Made by a program: the position numbers and the translations under genes. Positions 51,610-60,454 of a stretch of DNA of 64,000 nt are shown here, piece by piece. Numbering within the stretch: position 1 is the stretch's first letter; the number at the start of each line of letters is the position of its first letter. This DNA comes from an uncultured Eubacterium sp. (GTDB lineage: Bacteria; Bacillota; Clostridia; Lachnospirales; Lachnospiraceae). The notes beneath the pieces were generated by a model, which ran no database searches, was not told where the DNA came from, and worked only from the letters and a program-made list of their open reading frames with translations. The stretch lies in NCBI GenBank assembly GCA_910584795.1, contig CAJUBZ010000002.1, positions 186,001-250,000 on the forward strand, read 5' to 3'.

Positions 51610-51807
51610 ATGGATTGGGATATGGTTGTATGTTATTGTATGAATGTTACCAATGGTATGATTAAAGAAGCAGTAGATAATGGTGCAAGCACATTAGAGG
51701 AAGTACAGATGGAGACTGGTGCCGGAACGGTATGTGGTACCTGTTTGGATAATGTACAACGATTGGTTGAATCTCTAGTAAAAGAGCGAGATGAGAAAAA
51801 TAAATAG
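51610..51807 (+). CDS. BFD-like (2Fe-2S)-binding domain protein
   Basis: 65 residues with the BFD pattern: CYC at residues 8-10 and CGTC at 42-45, four cysteines able to bind a [2Fe-2S] cluster. Size matches bacterioferritin-associated ferredoxin and the small domains of copper-chaperone and nitrite reductase proteins. No ferritin is nearby. RBS GAGGAGG. It follows the DUF1848 Fe-S protein. Confidence 0.85.
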   Translation: MDWDMVVCYCMNVTNGMIKEAVDNGASTLEEVQMETGAGTVCGTCLDNVQRLVESLVKERDEKNK

Positions 51808-51832
51808 AAAAAAGTATTTGATTTAAAGGATT

Positions 51833-51877
51833 CCCTTTTTGTTAGATAAAGTGTATCTAACAAGAAGGGTTAATTTT
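51833..51877 (+). terminator. Terminator after the BFD-like gene
   Basis: CCCTTTTTGTTAGATA pairs with TATCTAACAAGAAGGG around a five-base loop, and TTTTTTT follows at 51874. One mismatch in the stem. Confidence 0.8.
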
Positions 51878-51918
51878 TTTACATCCAAAAGCAGCTTTAT
51901 ATTGAAGATGAAAGTATA

Positions 51919-52536
51919 CTATTTAATTTTTAGTGCGGTATAAACTGCTTTTCTCACATCAAATATACGTTCTTCAAGAAAATCAGGATAATCCCTGAAC
52001 CATTTGATATTTAAAGGAGAAGGGTGCGGAAGAACAAATGCAGGTTTTCCCTTAATTTCAAGGTCTTGAAATACAAGTTCTGTTAATTTTCTGCCAGGAA
52101 AAAAATATTCTGCAGCATAACTTCCAATAATAATATAAAGTTCATTTTGAACAAGTTCTAATTCCTTTGAAAGCCATTTTTCAGCACAGCATTTTGGAGG
52201 CCGTTTATCCCCGCCGCCCGGATTCTTGCCCGGATAACAATGGGCCAATGATACAATATAGAAATTGTCGGGATTATAAAAAACATCATCTGATAAATAG
52301 TACCATTCAGACCGAAGACGTTTGCCGCTGGCATCGTTAAAAGGTTTTCCGGTGTTGTGTACAGTGCGTGATGGAGCCTGACTGATTTGCATGATTTTAG
52401 CATTCATATTTCCAAACAAAATAGGATGCGGTTCAAAACCAAAAGCAGACTGACAATGTTTACAATTGTTAATCTGCTTTTGTAAATTTATAAATTCCTG
52501 TAAATTAAAATCTGCTGGTTGATTGAAAGATGACAT
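51919..52536 (-). CDS. Uracil-DNA glycosylase-superfamily protein
   Basis: 205 residues. The motifs ISQAPSRTVHNTGKPFNDASG (motif A region, G-x-x-P-x-x-x-x-x-x-x-G-x-P-F) and LPHPSPLNIKWF (motif B, H-P-S-P-L-N) place it in the UDG superfamily, closest to families 4/5. An N-terminal CxxC (CKHC) and further cysteines in AHCYPGK and PPKCCAEKW could hold a 4Fe-4S cluster. It could repair deaminated DNA; substrate not tested. Confidence 0.82.
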   Translation of the reverse strand: MSSFNQPADFNLQEFINLQKQINNCKHCQSAFGFEPHPILFGNMNAKIMQISQAPSRTVHNTGKPFNDASGKRLRSEWYYLSDDVFYNPDNFYIVSLAHCYPGKNPGGGDKRPPKCCAEKWLSKELELVQNELYIIIGSYAAEYFFPGRKLTELVFQDLEIKGKPAFVLPHPSPLNIKWFRDYPDFLEERIFDVRKAVYTALKIK

Positions 52537-52794
52537 AGTAAAAATTCCTTTCTCTATTTCCCAATTCTCATTATCTTCTGTAGAAAAGTTTCAGCTGACT
52601 ATAAACAAAACTAGTATTTTTCAAGATTAAGTCTCGTCCTGATTTTAATAATGCATAAAGTGTATCATAGAGAGAAATGCCTGTAAAGCAATATGAGATA
52701 GACGGTATTAAAATTAGAAAAAAGTATAAAGATATGGTAGAATAAGGAGAAGATAATACTAGAAAAATATTTTTGTGGAAAGAAGCACAGCAGG

Positions 52795-54126
52795 ATGAAT
52801 CAGGATTTAACTACAGGAAAAATTACAAAAAAATTATTGAGATTTGCTCTTCCTCTAATGTTAGGAAATATTTTACAGCAGTTTTATAATGTGGCAGACA
52901 CTTTGATTGTAGGAAGGTTTCTTGGAACAGATGCATTGGCGGCAGTGGGTTCTTCTTATACGCTTATGACATTTTTAACATCTATTCTTATTGGACTTTG
53001 TATGGGAAGCAGCGCTTATTTTGCAATTCAGTTTGGAAAAAAGGACTATGAAACTCTTAGAAGAGGGATTTTTCAGTCCTTTTTTCTCGTGGGAATATTG
53101 ACGCTTGTATTAAACATTTTTGTTTTTGTAAGTGTTGACCGGATTATAAATATATTACAGGTTCCAATGGAGTTACACAGACTGATGCGGGAATATCTCT
53201 TGTTTATTTTTGTTGGAATTACAGCAACATTTCTTTATAATTTTTTTGCTAATTTGTTGCGTGCAGTTGGAAATTCAGTGATACCGTTAGTATTTTTAGG
53301 TGTGGCGGTTGTTTTAAATATTGTCTTGGATATTGTGTTTGTTATGATATGTCACTGGGGTGTTTCGGGAGCTGCAGCTGCCACAGTAATTGCACAGTTT
53401 ATATCAGCAATAGGAATAACGGTATATTATTATATGCGATTTCCAATACTTCGCATAAAAAGAGTACATATGAAGTGGGATATAGGTATATTAAAAGATA
53501 TTTTTAACCTATCTTTTTTGACATGTCTTCAGCAGTCAGTAATGAATTTTGGAATTCTAATGATACAGGGATTGGTTAACAGCTTTGGCACGGTGGTTAT
53601 GGCAGCGTTTGCGGCAGCAGTAAAAATAGACACCCTTGCATATATGCCAGTACAGGATTTTGGGAATGCATTTTCTACTTTTGTTGCACAGAATTATGGT
53701 GCCGGTAAAAAAGAGCGTATAAAAAAGGGAATTAGAAGTTCAGTTATCTGCGTATTTTTGTTCTGTACTATAATTAGTTTTATCGTATGTATATTTGCAA
53801 AGCCATTGATGAATATTTTTGTGGAATTTCAAAATATGGAGGTGATACAGACAGGAGTAACATATTTGAGGATAGAAGCTGTATTTTATTTCGGAATAGG
53901 ACTGCTGTTTATGCTTTACGGATATTATCGGGCAATTGAAAAACCAGGAATGTCTGTGATTCTTACGATTTGTTCTTTAGGAACCAGAGTGGTTTTAGCT
54001 TATATTCTTTCAGGAGTTACATTCATTGGAGTAACAGGAATCTGGTCGTCTGTTCCAATTGGATGGTTTGTGGCAGATACAGTTGGAGTTATATATTATA
54101 TGAAAACAAAAAATAGAGGAATGTAA
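52795..54126 (+). CDS. MATE-family efflux transporter
   Basis: 443 residues with twelve hydrophobic helices in two similar halves. TM1 begins LLRFALPLMLGNILQQFYNVADTLIVGRFLGTDALAAVG, the DinF/NorM-type start. Exports cationic drugs or metabolites using Na+ or H+; the substrate is unknown. The RBS is weak. A 258-base upstream gap shows no conserved gene. Confidence 0.92.
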   Translation: MNQDLTTGKITKKLLRFALPLMLGNILQQFYNVADTLIVGRFLGTDALAAVGSSYTLMTFLTSILIGLCMGSSAYFAIQFGKKDYETLRRGIFQSFFLVGILTLVLNIFVFVSVDRIINILQVPMELHRLMREYLLFIFVGITATFLYNFFANLLRAVGNSVIPLVFLGVAVVLNIVLDIVFVMICHWGVSGAAAATVIAQFISAIGITVYYYMRFPILRIKRVHMKWDIGILKDIFNLSFLTCLQQSVMNFGILMIQGLVNSFGTVVMAAFAAAVKIDTLAYMPVQDFGNAFSTFVAQNYGAGKKERIKKGIRSSVICVFLFCTIISFIVCIFAKPLMNIFVEFQNMEVIQTGVTYLRIEAVFYFGIGLLFMLYGYYRAIEKPGMSVILTICSLGTRVVLAYILSGVTFIGVTGIWSSVPIGWFVADTVGVIYYMKTKNRGM

Positions 54127-54178
54127 TTTAATGCAATTTTTTCATTAATATGTAAATACTATTCGTGAGGAGGCGCAT

Positions 54179-54802
54179 ATGAGTAAACATAGACCAGAAC
54201 ATATAGGAATTATTCCCGATGGAAATCGTCGCTGGGCTGCGGCACATAGTATGGAAAAACAGGATGGATATGAATTTGGCCTGAAACCGGGATTAAAATT
54301 ATTACAACGTGCAAAAGAGTATGGTATTAAAGAAATAACGTATTATGGTTTTACAGTGGATAATTGTAAACGCCCGAGGGAACAGGTGCAGGCTTTTAAA
54401 AAGGCATGCGTAAAGGCAGTAGATATGCTGACGAAAGAGGGTGCGGATCTGTTGGTTATTGGAGATTCGAAATCAAAAAGTTTTCCAGAAGAATTATTGC
54501 CGTATACTACACGGACACCAGTGCATGGTGGGGGAATTCGCGTGAATATTCTTGTCAACTATGGATGGAAATGGGATTTGTCTCATATGAAAGAAGAGGG
54601 GAGACCATTTTCATGGGATATATCTCGGATAGATTTGATTATTCGCTGGGGAGGTATGAGAAGGCTGTCAGGTTTTTTACCCATTCAATCAGTTTATTCA
54701 GATTTTTATGTGGAAGAACATCTATGGCCCGACTATGAGGATAAAGATTTTTTTAATGCATTGGAGTGGTATGGCAGACAAGATATAACCTTAGGGGGAT
54801 AA
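54179..54802 (+). CDS. Divergent undecaprenyl diphosphate synthase-like prenyltransferase
   Basis: 207 residues against about 230-250 in UppS. The start HIGIIPDGNRRWA has the catalytic Asp and FPP-binding Arg residues. The C-terminal motif is changed: RWGGMRRLSGF in place of the usual RTGGEQRLSNF, so the conserved Thr and Glu are Trp and Met. That Glu helps position Mg and IPP in UppS. It may use another allylic substrate or be impaired. Neighbouring MATE gene could be co-transcribed. RBS GAGGAGG. Confidence 0.8.
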   Translation: MSKHRPEHIGIIPDGNRRWAAAHSMEKQDGYEFGLKPGLKLLQRAKEYGIKEITYYGFTVDNCKRPREQVQAFKKACVKAVDMLTKEGADLLVIGDSKSKSFPEELLPYTTRTPVHGGGIRVNILVNYGWKWDLSHMKEEGRPFSWDISRIDLIIRWGGMRRLSGFLPIQSVYSDFYVEEHLWPDYEDKDFFNALEWYGRQDITLGG

Positions 54803-54840
54803 ATTATCAAAAGATAAGAAGAAATTCATTTAGAATGTAG

Positions 54841-54880
54841 AACAAATGCTCCTATTTTTTAGGAGCATTTGTTTTTTATG
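54841..54880. terminator. Terminator between prenyltransferase and csp genes
   Basis: AACAAATGCTCCT/AGGAGCATTTGTT, perfect 13-bp stem with a seven-base loop and TTTTTT after it on the plus strand. Confidence 0.85.
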
Positions 54881-54892
54881 ATTTATATGAAT

Positions 54893-55096
54893 TTAGAGAA
54901 CTGTTACATAAGCAGCCTGAGGACCAGACTTACCTTCAGTCGTTTCAAAACTTACGCTTTGTCCTTCCTCTAAAGACTTAAAGCCTTCTGTTTCAATAGC
55001 TGTGTAATGAACAAAGATGTCTTCCTTTGTATCATCAATTGTAATGAAACCATATCCTTTTTCTGAATTAAACCATTTTACTTTACCTGTACTCAT
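54893..55096 (-). CDS. cspA: Cold-shock-family protein
   Basis: 67 residues, single OB-fold. RNP1 (KGYGFI) and RNP2 (DIFVHYTAI) motifs bind single-stranded RNA or DNA. Starts MSTGKVKWFNSEKGYGFITI. It is probably an RNA chaperone. The upstream region on its strand (55097-55250) is AT-rich and could be the long untranslated leader common for such genes. Confidence 0.96.
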   Translation of the reverse strand: MSTGKVKWFNSEKGYGFITIDDTKEDIFVHYTAIETEGFKSLEEGQSVSFETTEGKSGPQAAYVTVL

Positions 55097-55289
55097 TTTA
55101 GTACCTCCTTATATTATTGAAAAAGAAGACACAAATGTATAAAAAAATCATTGCATATTTGTTTTTTGTACATAAGTGATAATACAATTAACTAATACCA
55201 ATGATACTCTGCAACTATATTATTTCTTTTACTTAATTAGTATATCACAAATTGGAGTAAATGTGTAACATAAATTCATATAGTTGTAA

Positions 55290-55318
55290 TTGAAATTTAT
55301 AAGAGGTCATGTTATACT
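55290..55318 (+). promoter_or_regulatory. pnuC promoter
   Basis: TTGAAA-17-TATACT; start of transcription expected near 55325. Confidence 0.75.
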
Positions 55319-55324
55319 AACCTC

Positions 55325-55464
55325 AGAAAATAGGAAACTGCCACCGGGTAGTGAGTGAAAACACTCGTTGTACATCATTAGGTCTTTGAAGATGTGCAGA
55401 GGGTGTTTTCTTTTGGTAAATAAAAAGAAGCTGATTTTATAAGTAAAAATGAGGAAGAGACAAA
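55325..55464 (+). promoter_or_regulatory. Riboswitch-like leader of pnuC with alternative terminator
   Basis: A terminator stem of about 20 pairs joins 55357-55376 with 55391-55410 and is followed by TTTT. Its left arm overlaps an alternative hairpin GAGTG-AAAA-CACTC (55353-55366). The upstream segment AACTGCCACCGGGTAG contains CACC, which can pair with GGTG inside the terminator's right arm. Such mutually exclusive folding before a transporter gene suggests ligand-controlled termination. It does not match TPP or the other riboswitch consensuses I could recall. Confidence 0.55.
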
Positions 55465-56145
55465 ATGATAAAATCAATTAAGAACTTAACAAAATTTGAA
55501 TCAGGGTTATGGATATTTTCCTTAGTAATGGTAGCTGGCTCTTTTATGATAGGTGGAACAGATGATTATTTGACATTGACAGCATCTTTGATAGGTGTAA
55601 CAGCTTTAATTTTTGTGTCAAAAGGAGATGTGGCAGGGCAAATTTTAACCGCTGTTTTTAGTATGTTGTATGCAGTTATATCCTATTCGTTTGATTATTA
55701 TGGGGAAATGATAACCTATCTTGGAATGACAATGCCGATTGCATTGATGTCTGTAGTGTCATGGATTAAAAACCCTTATGATGAAAAAGAAGTAAAAGTA
55801 GCACATCTATCAACAGGACAGATATTAAAGGTGTTAATTTTGTCAATGATTGTGACATTTCTATTCTATTTTGTACTAAAATATTTTGGAACTACAAATT
55901 TAATTGTAAGTACGATATCTATTACAACCAGTTTCCTGGCATCATTTTTCATGTATTTAAGGAGTAGTGCATATGCTTTATCTTATGCAGCAAATGATAT
56001 TGTATTGATTATTCTTTGGATTATGGCTTCTTTGGACAATATTTCATATCTTCCAATGATAGTATGTTTTGCAATGTTTTTCATCAATGATATATATGGA
56101 TTTATAAATTGGAGAAGGATGAAAAAAAGACAAACAGAAAAATAA
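55465..56145 (+). CDS. pnuC: PnuC-family nicotinamide riboside (or related vitamin) transporter
   Basis: 226 residues with about seven membrane helices. PnuC features include KFESGLWIFSL near the start, the WIKNPY segment and the closing FINDIYGFINWRRMKKRQ, matching the (N)D..G...W pattern of the family. Facilitates uptake of nicotinamide riboside trapped by cytosolic phosphorylation; close relatives carry thiamine or riboflavin. No nadR-type kinase is beside it. The leader suggests ligand control. Confidence 0.88.
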   Translation: MIKSIKNLTKFESGLWIFSLVMVAGSFMIGGTDDYLTLTASLIGVTALIFVSKGDVAGQILTAVFSMLYAVISYSFDYYGEMITYLGMTMPIALMSVVSWIKNPYDEKEVKVAHLSTGQILKVLILSMIVTFLFYFVLKYFGTTNLIVSTISITTSFLASFFMYLRSSAYALSYAANDIVLIILWIMASLDNISYLPMIVCFAMFFINDIYGFINWRRMKKRQTEK

Positions 56146-56214
56146 TAGAAAGGAATTGTTTTTCTTGATTTCAAATAAAACTAAAGATATACTAACAAAA
56201 GAAGGAGTATAGGG

Positions 56215-56898
56215 ATGCTGGGAAATAAATTAGCAGAACAAAAAACAAAAATACAAACATCAGAGACTTTTCTTGTCAGTGCTGTCTTAGCAATTTCGGG
56301 AGGATTTCAAGATGCATATACATATAATGTTAGGGACGAGGTATTTTCCAATGCCCAAACAGGAAATGTAGTTCTTATGAGCCAGCATTTCATGATGGGA
56401 CAGTGGAAAACAGCGTTTCGCTATTTTTTTCCGATTCTGGCGTTTGCATTGGGAGTATTAGTTGCGGAGCAAATTCAAAGTAGATATAAAAATTCGAAGA
56501 GGATTCATTGGAGACAGATTGTTGTTATATTTGAGATGACAATTTTATTTCTTGTGGGATTTATGCCGTCAAAGTGGAATCTCCTTGCCACAATGTTAGT
56601 GTCTTTCACCTGTTCAATGCAAGTGCAGACATTTCGGAAAGTAAATGGATATGGTTATGCGAGTACTATGTGTATCGGTAATCTACGAAGTGGAACAGAA
56701 AGTATATCAGTGTACATAAGAAATAGAAATAAGGAGTCTTTACGTAAGACTGTGTATTATTATGGGATAATATTCGTTTTTGCCATGGGTGCAGGAATTG
56801 GAGGGCTCTTAACGATATGGTTTGGAGTTCAGGCAATATGGGTGTCGTGCATATTGCTGCTGATTTCTTGTTTGCTGATGATTCGTGAAAAGTTATAA
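56215..56898 (+). CDS. DUF1275 (YoaK-like) membrane protein
   Basis: 227 residues, six hydrophobic helices. Family features are AISGGFQDAYTYNVRDEVFSNAQTGNVV near the start and the mid-protein LSFTCSMQVQTFRKVNGYGYA with MCIGNLRSGTE. Widespread in Firmicutes, function unknown. RBS GAAGGAG. It follows pnuC by 69 bases and might be co-transcribed. Confidence 0.88.
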   Translation: MLGNKLAEQKTKIQTSETFLVSAVLAISGGFQDAYTYNVRDEVFSNAQTGNVVLMSQHFMMGQWKTAFRYFFPILAFALGVLVAEQIQSRYKNSKRIHWRQIVVIFEMTILFLVGFMPSKWNLLATMLVSFTCSMQVQTFRKVNGYGYASTMCIGNLRSGTESISVYIRNRNKESLRKTVYYYGIIFVFAMGAGIGGLLTIWFGVQAIWVSCILLLISCLLMIREKL

Positions 56899-56956
56899 AA
56901 AGTGAAATATTATTGTCTTTAGAAAATATATACAAAAAATCAAGTTATTTATTAGG

Positions 56957-56990
56957 CGATTATCATATTGAATTATGATAGTCGTTTTTG
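56957..56990 (+). terminator. Terminator after the DUF1275 gene
   Basis: CGATTATCATA/TATGATAGTCG (one G-U pair) followed by TTTTTG. Confidence 0.75.
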
Positions 56991-57064
56991 TATAATAAAA
57001 GTAATTGAGAGGTCGGAGATTATGTTCCTAAAAGGATAAATTATTATCTATAGGAGGAACGGAT

Positions 57065-60004
57065 ATGAGAAAAAAATTATCAAAACTATTGTCAGTATTT
57101 TTGTCAGTGACAATGGTATTTTCGTCTGCTATTTTTACGAATATCTCCGTAAAAGCAGATATGACAACAGAGCAGATGGTTGCCAGTGCACAGCATAATC
57201 TGGCACTGAAGAAAACTGTAGAGGTAGCTCCATCTTTGCAGGAAGGCAATACAGGTTGTCTTACTGATGGAAAGTTTACTCCAGGTGGGGAACATGCTGC
57301 TACTACATTTGGAAAAGCAGGAACATATTATCAGGTTGATTTAGGTGCGGTATATGATTTATCAACATTGGATCAGTTGGTAGTGGGATACAAAGAGAAC
57401 AGCGACGGAGATACACCGACAAAGGGATATAAGATTCAAATTTCTGCTAATGGACTCGATTTTACAGATGCAAAATCAGTAGCAGGGGCACATGTAAAAG
57501 ATGCATGTACGAATAACAATCTGATAGAAGTAACATCTTTAGCTGATGCAGAAGGAAAGGCAGTAAGGTATATCAGATTATATTATCCGGATTCTTATAC
57601 ATGGGGAATTCAGGTAACAGAAATTGCGGTGTTGGATATTGATGAAAATGCAGCAATCATAGAAGTAGAAAAGTGTGATGATGCAGCAGGAGTTACAGTA
57701 ACATCACCAGATTATAACACACTCACCTATAATATCCAGGCTGGTGAAAATCAAGAAGGATATAAATATATTGTTTATTTATTAAATGGTATAAATGACA
57801 GAATTATTGGGTATGGTGTAGAGGCTGGAAAAGATTATGTAGTTGAAAATCTGTTTTCAGGTATGTGGACGGTTAAAGTAATAGCTTGTTATAATGGAGC
57901 AGCGTCAGATGGAATTCTAAGTGAAAAAATAGAAATAGCTGAAATTGGGAATCTGTTTAATTCCAGTAGAAATATTGCAAATGCATATGCAGGCACACAT
58001 CCGGCAAAGGTTGTTGAGATGAAAAGTATTTACGAAGGTCATTCATTGGCTACAGCAGCAGCGGCTTTAGATGGAAGACCAAGCACTGGAGAGGGTTCCG
58101 ATGTAGCTATGAGAACAGGAGCAGGTTCTCCACAGCATTTTGTGATTGATTTGGGTGAATATTATACTCCTCAGGAAATGCAGGAATTATTGTTGGCTCA
58201 TACGAATGCTAATACTTATGCTTCTGATGTTAAAGTTGAATTCTCTCTAGATGGAAATAGCTATACAGAAGTAGGAAATAAAAAAGGTTATGTTTTCGAA
58301 TCCAAATCTCAAAATTTCTGTGCTTATAACAGAGTACCTTTTAATAAACTTGAAACTTACACAGATAAGGCTGTTAGATTTGTAAAGGTAACACTTTCAG
58401 GCGGAGCGAGCAACTGGGGATATGTTATTAATGAAGTGGGTGTGATTGCAAATACGGATGAGCCAACAATTGTGGGTTCTAATATTTCAGAAGCGGCTGA
58501 CATCATTGTAGACACATCTAATTTAGAGAGGATTACATATTCTATTGTGGCTGGTGAGGAGCAGGAAGATGCAACGTATGTAGTTTCATTAAATGAAGAA
58601 AGAATAAATAGTGAGGCAAAAGCTGGCGTTGAATATGAATATGGTGGTATAGAAGCTGGAACATATGAAATTAAGGTCAGCCATTTAGAAGATGGATGGT
58701 TATCAAAGGGAATAACTAAGAGCGTTGTTGTAGATGGATATATTAATTATGTGAAAACATCATTGAATCTTGCGTTAAAGAGTAAACATAGTGATGTAAC
58801 AGCTACGTGTGACAATGATAATTATAAAGACAATTATTTAACCGGCTCTCAGGATATCAGTGCAGGTGTAGGGGCTTTAAATAATGGTGTATATACGGAT
58901 TATGCTCATCATACAGGATATCTTCAGACAAGACCGGACAATGATGAAGCAAACATCATTTATGATTTAGGAAAAGAATATGATAAGAATGATATTCATT
59001 CTTTAATTTCGATGTATGAGGCAAATAGCAATGCGGCAACAGAATATGAAATCTATGTATCTTCAACAGGCGAAGAGGAAACATATGAAAAAGTATTTTA
59101 TGTAAAGAATGCAAAATTAAAAACATTTCCTAATGAAGCAAGACCGGTATTTGGAAATGATGTGTTAGACATGTCAGAGTATACACAGGATACGGTAAGA
59201 TTTGTTAAGCTACATATTATAACAGGAAATTACGCAAGACATTATAATGCTGACGGCAGTATCAACTGGGGTTCTGATGGATACCATTTATGTGAACTTG
59301 CAGTAATGGGAAAAGAATCACTTCTTCCGGAAGCACCAAAGAACGTTTCAGTAACTTCACCGGAATATGACACTATTGTAGTTAAATGGGATGATATTGC
59401 TGATGAAAATGCAAAATATAATATTTATATGGATGGAAACATTCTGGTAATGAATGAACCGGCAGGAGTTAATGAAAAAACACTTAGTGTTGCAGCAGGG
59501 ACACATAAAATTGCGGTAAGCGCTGTGGTTAATGGAATGGAACGCAGTTCAGAAGAATATGAAGTTAATGTTGAGACAGAAGTAACGACACCTGTGCCAA
59601 CAACACCGGCTCCAACCCAAAAACCAACAGAGCCAGTTACAACTCCTCAGGGTGGAAACAATAATCCTACTGTTCCATCAGTAGTGAATCCTACAACTCC
59701 AAAGACACAGTCTGTTGTACAGAAACCTGGCAAAACAAAGATTACAAAAACAAAAGCAGGAAAGAAAAAAGTATTAGTGAAATTTAAGAGAGTAAAAGGA
59801 GCTCAAGGTTACAGAATCCAATACTCTTTAAAAGCGAACTTTAAAAAGGCTAAAAAAATTACTACTAAAAAATTAAGTGCAACAATAAAGAGACTGAAAA
59901 AAGGAAAGAGATATTATATCCGTGTTCAGGCCTATAAAGTTGTAAGAGGTAAAAAGGTTTACGGAGCTTATTCAAAGAAAGTTAGAAGTAAAAAAATTAA
60001 ATAA
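57065..60004 (+). CDS. Large secreted protein with three discoidin (F5/8C-like) modules and FN3-type repeats
   Basis: 979 residues. Signal peptide at about 1-31 (SVKA|D). Three F5/8 type C-like modules at about 45-197, 300-470 and 570-755, each with a QVDLG/VIDLG/IYDLG strand, a VRYIRL/VRFVKV/VRFVKL strand and a final EIAVL/EVGVI/ELAVM. Short Ig/FN3-like spacers lie between them. An FN3-like domain (about 757-840) leads to a Thr/Pro-rich linker (about 842-890) and a lysine-rich C-terminal FN3-like domain. No catalytic domain is seen, so it probably binds glycans or surface polymers. No LPXTG; attachment may be through the basic end. Confidence 0.85.
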   Translation: MRKKLSKLLSVFLSVTMVFSSAIFTNISVKADMTTEQMVASAQHNLALKKTVEVAPSLQEGNTGCLTDGKFTPGGEHAATTFGKAGTYYQVDLGAVYDLSTLDQLVVGYKENSDGDTPTKGYKIQISANGLDFTDAKSVAGAHVKDACTNNNLIEVTSLADAEGKAVRYIRLYYPDSYTWGIQVTEIAVLDIDENAAIIEVEKCDDAAGVTVTSPDYNTLTYNIQAGENQEGYKYIVYLLNGINDRIIGYGVEAGKDYVVENLFSGMWTVKVIACYNGAASDGILSEKIEIAEIGNLFNSSRNIANAYAGTHPAKVVEMKSIYEGHSLATAAAALDGRPSTGEGSDVAMRTGAGSPQHFVIDLGEYYTPQEMQELLLAHTNANTYASDVKVEFSLDGNSYTEVGNKKGYVFESKSQNFCAYNRVPFNKLETYTDKAVRFVKVTLSGGASNWGYVINEVGVIANTDEPTIVGSNISEAADIIVDTSNLERITYSIVAGEEQEDATYVVSLNEERINSEAKAGVEYEYGGIEAGTYEIKVSHLEDGWLSKGITKSVVVDGYINYVKTSLNLALKSKHSDVTATCDNDNYKDNYLTGSQDISAGVGALNNGVYTDYAHHTGYLQTRPDNDEANIIYDLGKEYDKNDIHSLISMYEANSNAATEYEIYVSSTGEEETYEKVFYVKNAKLKTFPNEARPVFGNDVLDMSEYTQDTVRFVKLHIITGNYARHYNADGSINWGSDGYHLCELAVMGKESLLPEAPKNVSVTSPEYDTIVVKWDDIADENAKYNIYMDGNILVMNEPAGVNEKTLSVAAGTHKIAVSAVVNGMERSSEEYEVNVETEVTTPVPTTPAPTQKPTEPVTTPQGGNNNPTVPSVVNPTTPKTQSVVQKPGKTKITKTKAGKKKVLVKFKRVKGAQGYRIQYSLKANFKKAKKITTKKLSATIKRLKKGKRYYIRVQAYKVVRGKKVYGAYSKKVRSKKIK

Positions 60005-60038
60005 ATTATAAATTCTGGTTTGTCGAGGTGGTTCGAGT

Positions 60039-60121
60039 ATAAAAGGATACACTTGGAAACTGAATTTTATATACAAATCCGTTTATGAAATTCAATGTTT
60101 CCAAGTGTATTCCTTTTATAT
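60039..60121 (+). terminator. Long terminator hairpin after the discoidin-module gene
   Basis: ATAAAAGGATACACTTGGAA.. pairs with ..TTCCAAGTGTAT-TCCTTTTAT with one bulge; an inner GAATTT/AAATTC stem caps it. The flanking GAGGTGGTTCGAG and CCCACCACC are partly complementary, giving outer arms. Confidence 0.85.
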
Positions 60122-60454
60122 CTCTTCCCACCACCACAAATCGCAAACTTATAAATTATAATTGTTGTGACGGCGGCATTTCGTTGCCAGCGTGATGTGT
60201 ACAGAAAATGAACCATCTTGCCACAAAACATATTTAAGATTTACATATATAAGGGCTTAAAATATTCAATATTATTTTTATTTTCTATAAATGTTCAAGA
60301 ATCGAGGAGGAGATATTCTCTGTCTGTATTTGCTTCAGCAGGAAAGTTACTCCCCTAAAAACAGAAATTAATAAAAATGTATGTTTTCTCTGATTGTGTC
60401 TAAAATATTAATGAGTAAAAATATGGTTACACTTGTAACAATAAGGAGATTCAT
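60122..60454. other. Intergenic leader before the PTS gene
   Basis: About 330 bases without a credible gene. Notable is GTTAC-ACTT-GTAAC at 60426-60439, four bases before the AAGGAG site of the PTS gene. No antiterminator RAT sequence was recognised. Confidence 0.45.

Noticed and set aside
52677..52745. 22-residue frame starting MPVKQYEIDGIKIRKKYKDM upstream of the MATE gene
   Set aside because: Looks protein-like and has a purine-rich upstream stretch, but is too short to support and no homologue could be named; could be a leader peptide or gene remnant.
55325..55464. TPP, FMN or NAD-I riboswitch before pnuC
   Set aside because: Core consensus pieces of these classes were looked for by eye and not found; left as unclassified leader.
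60122..60454. tRNA or antiterminator RAT sequence in the gap before the PTS gene
   Set aside because: No T-loop, cloverleaf or RAT consensus could be matched.
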